In this document: one piece after another, positions 23,087 through 30,592 of the stretch
Numbering within the stretch: position 1 is the stretch's first letter
How the letters are laid out: each line of letters opens with the position of its first letter
NCBI GenBank assembly: GCA_050010135.1
Contig: JBEKLP010000025.1
Span: 1 to 34,257 of the forward strand
Length of the DNA: 34,257 nt
Reading direction: 5' to 3'
Origin: FEN-1073 sp050010135
GTDB lineage: Bacteria > Chloroflexota > Anaerolineae > Anaerolineales > RBG-16-64-43
Program-made: the position numbers and the translations under genes
Notes under the pieces: generated by a model
The model's database searches: none
Told to the model about the DNA's origin: nothing
What the model saw: the letters and a program-made list of their open reading frames with translations, nothing else

Positions 23087-24475
23087 TTATCCTGCCGCCT
23101 CGAGTTCAATCGTCACCGTCATTCCAAAACCTGGCTCACTTGCGATCCGGATTTTTCCGCGCATCGCCTCCACCAATTCCTTAGCAATCGCCAGGCCCAA
23201 CCCGCTGCCGCCTTCGGCGCCCTCGCCGCGTCCACGGTAAAACCGTTCGAACACGTGCGGCAAATCCTCGGGAGAGATGCCCTTGCCGTGATCGTGGACT
23301 GTCAGCAATATTTTCTTCCCCGCGGCGGAGCTCCCGATTTCGATCGCGCTTCCTTCCGGCGCATGCCGGAGTGCGTTGTCGAGTACGATTAGGAGCACCT
23401 GCCTCAGGCGGTTCTCCGATCCGATTGCACGGCCTGTAATCAGCCCTGCCTGCATGGCCACCTTGCGATCAGCAGTTACGCGGCCGAAGGAGCGCGCGAT
23501 CTCCTCCACCATCGGTGCCAGGTCGACCGGTTCCCGTTCCATAGGCAGCACTCCGGCATCGAGCCGGGAAAGCAGCAGGAGATCCCCGACCAGCTGGTTC
23601 ATTCGATCTGTTTCCGAGATGATCTCCCCGACCGGCTCGCGCCTTCCGTCGCCCGCAGGCAGCTTGCGCTGGGTCACCTCCGCCGCGGCGCGGATCATCG
23701 TCAGCGGCGTCCGCAGTTCGTGGCCGGCGTGGGCGATGAAAGCCTGCTGTTTATCCCACGCCTCCTGCGCCGAACGCAGTGCGCGTCCCGAAAGCCACCA
23801 GGAAACGGCGCTCAACACGGCCGCGAAGGCGACGCCCGCCTCCAGGAGAACCATCGCCAGATTGGCCATGGTGCGGTCCTGATCTGTCAGCGACCGGCCG
23901 GCTTGCAGCGCCGAATAGCCCGGCACCCCGATTAGGCGCAGGGTGAGTACGCGGATCCGGCCTCCGGAGGAATCTTCAACGGTCCGAAAATCCAAACCGT
24001 TTTGAAGCGCCGCTGAAACGGATTCCGTTTGGATGGATAGATTCTTCCCGCCGGTGATGATGTCCGATCCGCCGTCCATGCGAATCGCTGCCAAGGTGAT
24101 GGGCGAAAGTTCCGCGTCGAATTCCGGCTCGCCGGTTTGCCACACGGCGGCGGAGCCAGCGGTGGATGCCGGGGTGGCTTCCCCATTCCCATATCCTTCA
24201 GTCTCGCTGTTTTCACCGCTGGTTGGAGCGGCCGCGATCGTCGGCACGCTGCCGCGTCCGGCATACCATTCCTGCTCGCCCCGCGCGACCGCGGCCGGAA
24301 GCGGCTCGCCCACCTCGTGCAATGCCAGCGCCGCGCGGTGTTCCAAGGCGATGTCGATCGAAGTTTGATTTTGTTTTTGCAGGAGGAGATACACCGCCGA
24401 GTCTACGGCGGCTACCAGGAGCAACGCTCCGAGGAGGTAGAGCAGGGTGAGGCGGAGACGGAGAAAACGGATCAT
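23087..24475 (-). CDS. Sensor histidine kinase (OmpR-type partner)
   Basis: 462-residue membrane kinase. An N-terminal helix (LTLLYLLGALLLVAAVDSAVYLLL) and a second near residue 210-230 (LAMVLLEAGVAFAAVLSAVSWW) bound an extracytoplasmic domain of about 180 residues with a low-complexity Gly/Thr/Ala stretch. The H-box is AHAGHELRTPLTMIRAA. The ATP-binding domain has the N-box RLRQVLLIVLDNALRHA, G1 HDHGKGIS, F-box HVFERFYRG and G2 GGSGLGLAIAKEL. It begins inside the stop of the response regulator (ATGA), so the pair is co-translated. The long upstream frame is antisense-style noise. The signal is unknown; the divergent electron-transfer cluster is a candidate target. Confidence 0.93.
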   Translation of the reverse strand: MIRFLRLRLTLLYLLGALLLVAAVDSAVYLLLQKQNQTSIDIALEHRAALALHEVGEPLPAAVARGEQEWYAGRGSVPTIAAAPTSGENSETEGYGNGEATPASTAGSAAVWQTGEPEFDAELSPITLAAIRMDGGSDIITGGKNLSIQTESVSAALQNGLDFRTVEDSSGGRIRVLTLRLIGVPGYSALQAGRSLTDQDRTMANLAMVLLEAGVAFAAVLSAVSWWLSGRALRSAQEAWDKQQAFIAHAGHELRTPLTMIRAAAEVTQRKLPAGDGRREPVGEIISETDRMNQLVGDLLLLSRLDAGVLPMEREPVDLAPMVEEIARSFGRVTADRKVAMQAGLITGRAIGSENRLRQVLLIVLDNALRHAPEGSAIEIGSSAAGKKILLTVHDHGKGISPEDLPHVFERFYRGRGEGAEGGSGLGLAIAKELVEAMRGKIRIASEPGFGMTVTIELEAAG

Positions 24476-25149
24476 CACGCCCTCAGCCGATAACCGACCC
24501 CGCGCACCGTTTCCACCGCGTCCGGAAAGCCCGGGCGGCGGAGTTTGGCGCGCAGATAGGAAATATACACGTCCACCAATGTCGGCTGCACGTCGCACTC
24601 GAAGGACCAGACGTAATCGAGGATCTGCCCGCGGGTGAGCGACTGGCCCGGATGCCGCATCAAGTACTCGAGCAATTTCCACTCGGTGGCGGAGAGCTCC
24701 AGCGGCAAGTCGCCGCGGCGAGCGGTGTGGGCGCGCAGGTCCATCACCAGATCGCCCGCGCGCAGCTCGAACGAATCGCCCGCCGGGTCGAGAAACCGGC
24801 GCGAGAGAGCCCGGATGCGCGCGAGCAATTCGTCGAACGCGAAGGGTTTGGAAAGATAGTCGTCGGCGCCGCTGTCGAGCCCGGCTACGCGGTCTTCCAA
24901 CTGCGTGCGCGCAGTGAGCAGTAGCAATGCGGTGGGCAGATGCGCCGCGCGGACGGCGCGGCAAATGGCCGGGCCGTCCCGGCCGGGAAGCATCCAGTCG
25001 ATCACGGCCACGTCGTATGTTCCCCGCAGCGCCAGCTCCAGCCCGGTATCGCCGTCGGCGGCGGTGTCGATCGTGTGCCCTTCCTCTTCCAGCACCTGTT
25101 TTTCCAGGCGCAGAAGGCGGGAATCATCTTCGATAAGCAGAATACGCAT
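24475..25149 (-). CDS. OmpR/PhoB-family response regulator
   Basis: 224-residue two-component regulator. The receiver domain has the acidic pair at residues 8-9 (IEDD), phosphoacceptor D51 (AVIDWMLPG), T79 and K101 (LSKPF). The C-terminal winged-helix domain contains LELSATEWKLLEYLMRHPGQSLTR, split here as LELSATEWKLLEYL and HPGQSLTR, and ends in TVRGVGYRLRA. I chose the ATG at 25149 because it opens the canonical MRILLIEDD; the longer frame adds unrelated residues. Its end overlaps the kinase start. It is divergent from the PepSY gene at 25399, sharing a 249-base regulatory region. Confidence 0.95.
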   Translation of the reverse strand: MRILLIEDDSRLLRLEKQVLEEEGHTIDTAADGDTGLELALRGTYDVAVIDWMLPGRDGPAICRAVRAAHLPTALLLLTARTQLEDRVAGLDSGADDYLSKPFAFDELLARIRALSRRFLDPAGDSFELRAGDLVMDLRAHTARRGDLPLELSATEWKLLEYLMRHPGQSLTRGQILDYVWSFECDVQPTLVDVYISYLRAKLRRPGFPDAVETVRGVGYRLRA

Positions 25150-25333
25150 GGCAGGATTAATAATACCCGATCCTTCCTTCGGCGGGCTCGGACATGGATG
25201 GACCGCCGTCCCACTCAAAGCGGACACCGGATCAACCGATTGGTTCCTCATCATTTTTACCGATAACTCCATCATATTCCGCAAGATTGGAATTGGATTG
25301 GAAAAGACTTTCCTCCCGTCAATCAAACTCCAA

Positions 25334-25376
25334 TGCATTTTTGAGATAAGTAAGGTTGATCAAAAGAAAAAATGCA
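25334..25376. promoter_or_regulatory. Inverted repeat upstream of the PepSY gene
   Basis: TGCATTTTT (25334-25342) and AAAAATGCA (25368-25376) are perfect 9-base arms around a 25-base spacer that itself holds the 8-base palindrome TTGATCAA (25356-25363). It lies just ahead of the GGGAGG Shine-Dalgarno sequence. It could be a regulator site or a leader hairpin. The response regulator encoded next door is a possible binder (inference). Confidence 0.4.
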
Positions 25377-25398
25377 AGGTATTTCTTCGGGAGGTCTT

Positions 25399-25902
25399 AT
25401 GTCGCAGCGAATTGCATTATTTTTATCCGTCGCGCTTACCGCGTTCGTGCTGGTATTCATCGGCGCGGCAATAAGCATCAGGCAGTGGGGGCAGGCGGCG
25501 ACCGCAAGCCCGACCCTCGATCCGCAACTGCTGGCCCAACTGCAAGAGCGCGAAGCTACTTACCAGGCGATGATCGATCAGGCCAACGCCCAGCTGCAAG
25601 CGACCGATCCGGCGGCAAGCGCGACTTCCACGCTCGCACCGGAACCGACCGCGACGCAGTATCCGGTCTCGCCGGATCTGGCGATCTACCTCGCGCAATC
25701 GGCTGCTCCCAATTCTTATCTGGTCCGGCTCCCTGAACTGGTGAGCTTCCAGGGAGCGGTCGCCTATGAAGTGACATTCAACACAGGAAAGATCTACATC
25801 GATGCGAACAGCGGCCAGATTCTCTACAATGGGGCGGGCTTTTCCAGCGCGGCCGGTTCGGACTCCTCTGCAGGACGCGAACAGGATGGCGGCGACGATT
25901 AG
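25399..25902 (+). CDS. Membrane-anchored PepSY-domain protein
   Basis: 167-residue protein with an N-terminal signal anchor (IALFLSVALTAFVLVFIGAAI), a Gln/Ala-rich helical stretch (about residues 45-70), a Thr/Pro linker, and a C-terminal PepSY-like motif AYEVTFNTGKIYIDANSGQIL, given here as YEVTFNTGKIYIDANSG. PepSY domains are common in secreted proteins linked to redox and peptidase control. GGGAGG four bases before the ATG at 25399 supports this start. It is the first gene of a plus-strand cluster with an anchor protein, ApbE and a ferric reductase-like protein, suggesting an electron-transfer role at the outer face of the membrane. Confidence 0.78.
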   Translation: MSQRIALFLSVALTAFVLVFIGAAISIRQWGQAATASPTLDPQLLAQLQEREATYQAMIDQANAQLQATDPAASATSTLAPEPTATQYPVSPDLAIYLAQSAAPNSYLVRLPELVSFQGAVAYEVTFNTGKIYIDANSGQILYNGAGFSSAAGSDSSAGREQDGGDD

Positions 25903-25914
25903 CGGGAGGAAATC

Positions 25915-26241
25915 ATGGCACCCAAAACGAACCTAAGCGGAACCAAATTTCTGATCACGGCGGCGGCGGTCTCCGGCACGCTCGGGGGATGGATACTGCT
26001 ATCCCTGTTCGGATCCGGGAGCAAAGCCGGAAGCGGTTCCATTCAAGATCCGGCGATTCTGGATTTGCTCAACCAACCGCTGCCGACCTTGGTGCAACCC
26101 AACGGATCTTCCTTCGGACCGGTTGTGAACCCGAATACTTCTGCAGTCAACCCGCCGGCTTCGCAACAGGCGCTTCGAAGGGTCGTGGCTCCGGCCCAAG
26201 CGCCGGGCGCGGTGGCGATTACGCGATCTTCCCGGAAGTGA
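25915..26241 (+). CDS. Small membrane-anchored protein, unknown
   Basis: 108-residue protein. One hydrophobic helix (FLITAAAVSGTLGGWILLSLF) follows a short basic N-terminus; the rest is a Pro/Ser/Asn-rich extracytoplasmic tail ending in a basic SSRK. There is no FMN-attachment motif and no cysteine. It lies 12 bases after the PepSY gene with an AGGA Shine-Dalgarno sequence and seven bases before apbE, so it belongs to the operon. It may be a structural partner of the redox complex; this cannot be told from sequence. Confidence 0.65.
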   Translation: MAPKTNLSGTKFLITAAAVSGTLGGWILLSLFGSGSKAGSGSIQDPAILDLLNQPLPTLVQPNGSSFGPVVNPNTSAVNPPASQQALRRVVAPAQAPGAVAITRSSRK

Positions 26242-26248
26242 TCATTTT

Positions 26249-27166
26249 ATGACAACAAAAGTTTTTGAAGCGATGGGCAGCAGGATAACGGCTGTCCTGG
26301 ACGGTGACGAAATTGTGAACGCCGCCGAGCTGGATAAACTCCCGCGGCTGTTTGAGGATTGGGAGTCCGCACTCAGCCGGTTCCGAGCGGACAGCGAAAT
26401 CAACCGCCTGCCGTGTTCTTCGGGGGAAAATCTCCGGGCCAGTCCGACGTTGTGTGCCGTGCTGGCAGAATCAATTCGCGCGGCGGAGTACACCGGCGGG
26501 TTGGTCACCCCGCTCGTGCGGGAGGCGCTGCAAGCCGCCGGATACGAGGGATCGTTCGAGGACGGGAATTTTTCCCCTACGACGGAAACCCGCATAAGGA
26601 TCCGGATCCCGGATTGGCGGAAACTCCGCAGCGACCCTTCACTGGGAAGGATCGGAGTACCAGAGGAAGCGCGGCTGGACCTGGGCGGGATCGCCAAAGG
26701 CTGGGCGGCCGACCGGACAGCGGCGCGGTTGGGTCGGTACGGATCCGCGCTGATCGATGCCGGCGGCGACATTTCCGTCAGCGGTCGCCGCGCCGACGGC
26801 TCGCCCTGGCCGATCGGGGTGGGCAATCCGTTCGCGGAAAATAGTCTGCTCCTGACGCTTGCGCTCCCCGCCGGCGGCGTGGCCACCTCCGGAAGGGATT
26901 ACCGCAAGTGGATTCAATCCGGACGGATGCGCCATCACATCATCGATCCGCGCACGGGAGAGTGCGCGGAGACCGACGTGCTCGCCGCCACGGTGATCGC
27001 GCCCAGCGCGAGCCGCGCGGAGGCCGGCGCCAAGGCGGCGCTCATTCTCGGCTCCCTGGAGGGGACCGCCTGGATCGAAGGGCACCCTGAGCTTGCGGGA
27101 ATGCTGGTGCTGGACGACCGGCGGATAGTCTACAGCCGGCGGTTTTCGGACTACATTTGGAATTAA
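26249..27166 (+). CDS. apbE: FAD:protein FMN transferase
   Basis: 305-residue ApbE-family enzyme that attaches FMN from FAD covalently to threonine or serine of extracytoplasmic flavoproteins. Family motifs are EDWESALSRFRADSEI, VTPLVREALQAAGYEGSF, the core DLGGIAKGWAADR, IDAGGDISVSG, and the metal/FAD region HHIIDPRTGE with TDVLAATVIAPSASRAEAGAKA. No signal peptide is evident, so it may act inside the cell or be a truncated-signal form. It lies in an operon with PepSY and ferric reductase-like genes. No flavoprotein with the usual D-[ST]-G-[AS]-[ST] target site is encoded in the window. Confidence 0.93.
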   Translation: MTTKVFEAMGSRITAVLDGDEIVNAAELDKLPRLFEDWESALSRFRADSEINRLPCSSGENLRASPTLCAVLAESIRAAEYTGGLVTPLVREALQAAGYEGSFEDGNFSPTTETRIRIRIPDWRKLRSDPSLGRIGVPEEARLDLGGIAKGWAADRTAARLGRYGSALIDAGGDISVSGRRADGSPWPIGVGNPFAENSLLLTLALPAGGVATSGRDYRKWIQSGRMRHHIIDPRTGECAETDVLAATVIAPSASRAEAGAKAALILGSLEGTAWIEGHPELAGMLVLDDRRIVYSRRFSDYIWN

Positions 27167-27240
27167 ACTTTCCCTTCCCGGCTTTCCGTAATTGAGAGAC
27201 GGGCGCGGATGGCGGAGAGGACGTAGACAAGAGACCTATC

Positions 27241-27966
27241 ATGAAAAATCGATCCAACGTTCCAAACCTCGACAAAATTCCGGTCATGGGGTTCTTCACC
27301 CTGATGGCGCTGCTACTCGCCTCGGTCGCGGGTGCCTTCGCGGTGGTGCTGCTGCTCCCGGCGGCGATTCCCGGTCTGACCGGATCCCTGCTCGGTCCGG
27401 AGCCGAAAGTGTACTGGTACCTGGCGCGCTCGAGCGCCTGGGTGGCATATCTGCTCTTGTGGCTCTCGATGATTTTCGGACTCCTCATCACCGGCAAAAT
27501 TTCGCGCGTTTGGCCCGGCGGACCGGCGGCCGTAGACGTTCACCAATTCGTAAGTCTGCTGGGCATCGCCTTCGCGCTCTTTCATGGTCTCATCCTCACC
27601 GGCGACCGGTATATCGGTTTCTCGGTGGTCCAAGTGCTGGTCCCGTTTTCCAACCCTCTTTATCGTCCTTTTTGGGTGGGCATCGGCCAGATCGGTTTCT
27701 ACACGCTCGTTCTCGTTGGATTATCCTATTACGTCCGGCGTTCGCTCACTCCGCGCGTCTGGCGGCTGATCCACTATCTGAGTTTCCTCACCTTCCTGCT
27801 TGTGCTGATCCACGGGATCACCAGCGGCAGCGACAGCGCGCAACCCTGGGCGATGCTGGCCTATTTGATAACCGGCGGAAGCGTATGGTTCCTGACGGTA
27901 TACCGCGTCGTCTCCACTTGGGTCGACCGCATGATGCGATCTGCGCGACAAACGGCGCGGGGTTAA
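27241..27966 (+). CDS. Ferric reductase-like transmembrane protein (di-heme b)
   Basis: 241-residue integral membrane protein with about six helices, resembling the Ferric_reduct / MsrQ heme-binding module. Two histidine pairs fit b-heme ligands across the membrane. One is HQFVSLLGIAFALFH, histidines 14 apart; the other is HYLSFLTFLLVLIH, 13 apart. The N-terminal helix is LMALLLASVAGAFAVVLLL. It has no cytoplasmic NAD(P)H-binding domain, so electrons probably come from another protein or from quinol. It lies 74 bases after apbE, and flavinylated partners would be the expected acceptor. Its stop codon TAA lies within the start of element A3, so the C-terminus may have been reshaped by that insertion. 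Confidence 0.85.
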   Translation: MKNRSNVPNLDKIPVMGFFTLMALLLASVAGAFAVVLLLPAAIPGLTGSLLGPEPKVYWYLARSSAWVAYLLLWLSMIFGLLITGKISRVWPGGPAAVDVHQFVSLLGIAFALFHGLILTGDRYIGFSVVQVLVPFSNPLYRPFWVGIGQIGFYTLVLVGLSYYVRRSLTPRVWRLIHYLSFLTFLLVLIHGITSGSDSAQPWAMLAYLITGGSVWFLTVYRVVSTWVDRMMRSARQTARG

Positions 27967-28074
27967 CCTAATCCTACCTTACCTCCCCTTCCCATTATGG
28001 GAAGGGGAGGAAATAAAAAATTAAAACTATGTATGGGAATATTCTTGAGAGAGGGGTTAGGTCGGCCTTCGTTT
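27963..28074. repeat. Palindromic element A3 (about 112 bp)
   Basis: Core stem CCTCCCCTTCCCA (27982-27994), loop TTA, and TGGGAAGGGGAGG (27998-28010). The flanks match A2: TTAACC at the left end and GGGTTAGGTCGG with TTCGTTT at the right. The left end overlaps the stop codon of the ferric reductase-like gene. Confidence 0.72.
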
Positions 28075-28086
28075 GCCGCGGCTTAC

Positions 28087-28106
28087 CCTCGGCCCATTGG
28101 CCGAGG
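28087..28106. repeat. GC hairpin in the gap before the RNase H gene
   Basis: CCTCGGCC-CATT-GGCCGAGG, a perfect 8-bp stem and 4-base loop. It is followed by ACTGGCTTTG, so it is at best a weak terminator for the preceding cluster. Confidence 0.45.
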
Positions 28107-28301
28107 ACTGGCTTTGTAACCTCGCGGCGTGGTTTTCCGCAGTGAGGCAGTGGTTTGTTTTTCGGATGGCGCCAAAGCGGGGTGAATTGGCCATAGTGTA
28201 TGATTATCCGTATCCGATTCCGTGTATTCCGTTTCATTCGGTGGATTCCGTGTACTTATTCCATTGCATGACCAAACGGATATATTTTGGGTGGACAGTC
28301 C
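28107..28301. other. Rest of the 335-base gap before the RNase H gene
   Basis: The gap 27967-28301 holds element A3, the hairpin at 28087-28106 and a family-D repeat at 28215-28261. No gene or consensus promoter is evident in the remainder. Confidence 0.4.
28215..28261. repeat. Repeat element D1 (ATTCCGTGT units)
   Basis: Tandem-like copies of ATTCCGTGTATTCCGTTTC and ATTCGGTGGATTCCGTGT. The same units, with their reverse complements, build the larger palindrome D2 at 31385-31490. It appears to be a half-copy. Confidence 0.55.
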
Positions 28302-28925
28302 ATGACCAAAGAAAAATTCTATGTCGTCTGGAAAGGCCGCAAGCGGGGAATATTCACCTCGTGGAAGGAATGCTCGGCACAGGTGAACGGATATATCGAC
28401 GCCCGCTACAAGGCGTTTGAATCCCGCGAGCTGGCCGAGCAGGCGTTCCACGGCCGCTACGAGGATTTCCGCGCCGGGAATACCCGCGCGGCCAAGCTCA
28501 GCCGGGCGGGCGGCGACGTCCCGCCGCCGGATTCGATCGCGGTGGATGCTTCCTGTCCGGGAAACCCCGGGCCGGTGGAATACCGCGGCGTGCATGTCGG
28601 AAAAGGGCGCGAGGTTTTCCGGCAAGCGCCGGTCAAGAACGGTACGAACAACATCGGCGAGTTCCTGGCGATCGTCCATGCGCTGATGTATTTAAAGGAA
28701 CGCGGTCTCGCCTGGCCGGTGTACAGCGATTCGATCCAGGCGATCCGTTGGGTGAAGGAAAAACACTGCAATACGAAAATTCCGCGGACGGAGGATACCC
28801 GGGCGATTTATGCGCTCATCAACCGCGCCCAAGACTGGCTGCGCGATAATGCCTACGCGAGCGAAGTGCGAAAGTGGAAGACCGACAAGTGGGGGGAAAG
28901 CCCAGCGGATTTTAATAGGAAGTGA
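28302..28925 (+). CDS. rnhA: Viroplasmin-RNase H fusion (RNase HI type)
   Basis: 207-residue protein. Residues 1-55 form a viroplasmin/caulimovirus-type N-domain (KFYVVWKGRKRGIFTSWKEC, then VNGYIDARYKAF and AEQAFHG), which binds RNA-DNA hybrids in such proteins. The C-terminal domain is an RNase HI that cuts the RNA strand of hybrids, with carboxylates D82 (AVDASCPGNPG), E120 (NNIGEFLAIVHAL) and D143 (VYSDSIQAIRWV); a further acidic residue follows near RAQDWLRDN. The ATG at 28302 gives the usual MTKEKFY start. The final residues are GESPADFNRK. Element C1 begins 12 bases after the stop. A decayed copy of this gene end lies at 30365-30432. Confidence 0.9.
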   Translation: MTKEKFYVVWKGRKRGIFTSWKECSAQVNGYIDARYKAFESRELAEQAFHGRYEDFRAGNTRAAKLSRAGGDVPPPDSIAVDASCPGNPGPVEYRGVHVGKGREVFRQAPVKNGTNNIGEFLAIVHALMYLKERGLAWPVYSDSIQAIRWVKEKHCNTKIPRTEDTRAIYALINRAQDWLRDNAYASEVRKWKTDKWGESPADFNRK

Positions 28926-28936
28926 TAAAACATATA

Positions 28937-29002
28937 TCCACGAAGGTCACGAAGGAACACGAAGAATTATTAAAAAAACTTCGCGCTCTTCGTGCTCCTC
29001 GG
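28937..29002. repeat. Palindromic element C1 (CACGAAGG family)
   Basis: TCCACGAAGGTCACGAAGG and ACACGAAGAATTATT on the left are partly reversed on the right by CTTCGCGCTCTTCGTGCTCC. It directly follows the RNase H stop codon. The copy C2 lies at 30446-30513. The 93 bases from here to 29095 contain no recognisable gene. Confidence 0.7.
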
Positions 29003-29095
29003 CCGCTATGCCGGGGACGGGGATGACATATAAATCATCATTTGCCGTTCGAGAATATTTACCGTCGGTTGAGTTTGGGTTTATCGGAGGAGATC

Positions 29096-29779
29096 TCATC
29101 TGCCCGAAAGCAAATCCTCCAGCGGGCGGTCATTGATGAAGATTGAGACGGAACGCACGGTGGAGAATTGGAGCGCGGTCTGTTTCAATTGCGCTTCCAC
29201 ACGCGGTGAATCGCATTCGCCACCCAGCGTGAGCGTGCCGTCAAGGTGAATCGTCGCCGTCCCGGAATTGATGGTGATATCCCCCACGGTGAGATGGGAT
29301 TGATAAAGCGCGTTGTAAAGCCCGGATTCTCCGTAAAATTGATCGTGGATCCCCAACAGCGATGTGAGCGCCGCACGCAGGATGCCGGTGGTGTACGGAA
29401 CGTGCATGGGTACGGCGACGGCGCTGTCCCCACAACCCACGAATACGCCGGAACGGCCTTGATCTTCCACGGCGATGAGAAACACTTGGACGGTCATATC
29501 GGTCGGTGTGTGAGAGGGAAGAGTGGGGACGGAAGGTACAGTGCTGGTAGGGGGCGGGAGGGTGGCGGTGGGTCGGGTATCGGTGTTCGTAAACGTGATT
29601 ACCGGTTGGATTGTGGGCGAGGAAGTCATCCGCAGAGTGGTTGGGGCAACCGCATTGGTTTGAGTGGGAGAGGAAAGATTGGCGACCGGTGATGGATTGG
29701 GAAAGGTACATGCGGATAAGACACATCCGGCTGCAAGAAGATAAATCCAACGTAACGGAAGGCGCCTTGACGGTTTCAT
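29096..29779 (-). CDS. GerMN-domain lipoprotein
   Basis: 227-residue lipoprotein. The signal peptide (PLRWIYLLAAGCVLSAC) ends in the lipobox LSAC at about residue 24, followed by a long Thr/Pro linker to about residue 90. The C-terminal domain resembles the GerMN (sporulation and spore germination) fold: VQVFLIAVEDQG, TGILRAALTSLLG, DITINSGTATIHLDG and TVRSVSIFINDRPLEDLL. In non-sporulators this domain occurs in envelope proteins of unknown function. An AGGATGG Shine-Dalgarno sequence precedes the ATG. It lies 14 bases after the YcxB-like gene, so the two form an operon. Confidence 0.85.
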   Translation of the reverse strand: MKPSRRLPLRWIYLLAAGCVLSACTFPNPSPVANLSSPTQTNAVAPTTLRMTSSPTIQPVITFTNTDTRPTATLPPPTSTVPSVPTLPSHTPTDMTVQVFLIAVEDQGRSGVFVGCGDSAVAVPMHVPYTTGILRAALTSLLGIHDQFYGESGLYNALYQSHLTVGDITINSGTATIHLDGTLTLGGECDSPRVEAQLKQTALQFSTVRSVSIFINDRPLEDLLSGR

Positions 29780-29793
29780 TTCAATTCCATCCT

Positions 29794-30345
29794 TTACTTT
29801 CTGAGATCCGGTGTCTTGCCCGGGATTGCTCTCGAGTGGACTTTTGTTTCAGCGAGCCTGCAGAATCGCTGCCAATCGGAATCGCTGTGAAAAAAATTCC
29901 GCGGCAGCGATAAAAACCCGGCTGGCCCGGTTTTAAAAATAATTCCATCCGGTTCGAGGATTATTTCGCGGAATGAATTCCAAAGGATAATTCGACCGGA
30001 AGCGGAAAAGGTGATTCCCCGGGTGTTCACCCGTCCCTGCCATTCGACCTGAACCGATGGATCTCGCCAGAGTCGTATCGCGACGTAGACCGGAGCGAGG
30101 AAGGGTTCCGCCAACAGAAGGAAAAAAATCAAAATCGCCGCGATATGCCACACAAGGCGGGTGGGCGCCAGCAACGGAAGAGTCCGGTCCGGCGACAGGT
30201 TCAGTTGATAGACGAGATAAAGCGAAGCGAGAGCGACTGCCAAGAAGGCACGACTGGCGAACATCCGGAACGTTGGACGATACGCAATATACACTGCATG
30301 GAAGTACGGGGTGCGATGATGATAACCGGAGAATTCGATATCCAT
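29794..30345 (-). CDS. YcxB-like membrane protein
   Basis: 183-residue protein with two membrane helices (SRAFLAVALASLYLVYQL and WHIAAILIFFLLLAEPFLAPVYVAI) and a C-terminal domain resembling YcxB (VEWQGRVNTRGITFSASG, IILWNSFREIILEPDG, GFLSLPRNFF). The domain resembles a PH-type fold and has no known enzyme activity. The ATG at 30345 has AAGGA upstream on the minus strand. Longer frames run into the repeat C2 and are not protein-like. It is the first gene of an operon with the GerMN lipoprotein, so the two may act together at the membrane. Confidence 0.78.
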   Translation of the reverse strand: MDIEFSGYHHRTPYFHAVYIAYRPTFRMFASRAFLAVALASLYLVYQLNLSPDRTLPLLAPTRLVWHIAAILIFFLLLAEPFLAPVYVAIRLWRDPSVQVEWQGRVNTRGITFSASGRIILWNSFREIILEPDGIIFKTGPAGFLSLPRNFFHSDSDWQRFCRLAETKVHSRAIPGKTPDLRK

Positions 30346-30364
30346 TTTGTCCTTGTCAAGGTTC

Positions 30365-30432
30365 TGGCTATGGATATTGTACCGCGAGAAAACCATCCCG
30401 ATGGGCGAAATCCCGGCGGATATTAATAGGAG
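30365..30432 (+). pseudogene. Decayed copy of the RNase H gene 3' end
   Basis: Reading frame ending at 30432 gives a stretch closing REKTIPMGEIPADINRS before a TGA. The intact RNase H ends with KTDKWGESPADFNRK before its TGA. The DNA also aligns: GGCGGATATTAATAGGAG here and AGCGGATTTTAATAGGAAG there, followed by a family-C element in both places. Upstream homology fades quickly, and the YcxB start region lies antisense to it. It looks like a relic, not an expressed gene. Confidence 0.6.
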
Positions 30433-30445
30433 TTGAAAAACATTT

Positions 30446-30513
30446 TCCACGAAGGTCACGAAGTGACACGAAGAATGTTTAAAAAAACCTTCGTGCCCTT
30501 CGTGTTCTTCGTA
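30446..30513. repeat. Palindromic element C2 (CACGAAGG family)
   Basis: TCCACGAAGGTCACGAAGTG and ACACGAAGAATGTTT on the left, with CCTTCGTGCCCTTCGTGTTC and TTCGTAG on the right. It is a close match to C1 and also follows the RNase H-like end directly. Confidence 0.72.
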
Positions 30514-30592
30514 GAAGATTATTTGAGAAACTACGGATCTACAGAGAGAATATACGTAAAATAAAATAATATATTCCCATTTCAAAGGGACA

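Noticed and set aside
23087..24964. 625-residue version of the histidine kinase
   Set aside because: The first 163 residues are Arg/Pro/Ala-rich and antiparallel in frame to the response regulator. The ATG at 24475 in an ATGA overlap is the natural start.
28937..30513. CRISPR array from the CACGAAGG repeats
   Set aside because: Only two copies, 1.5 kb apart, each palindromic, with no regular spacers and no cas genes.
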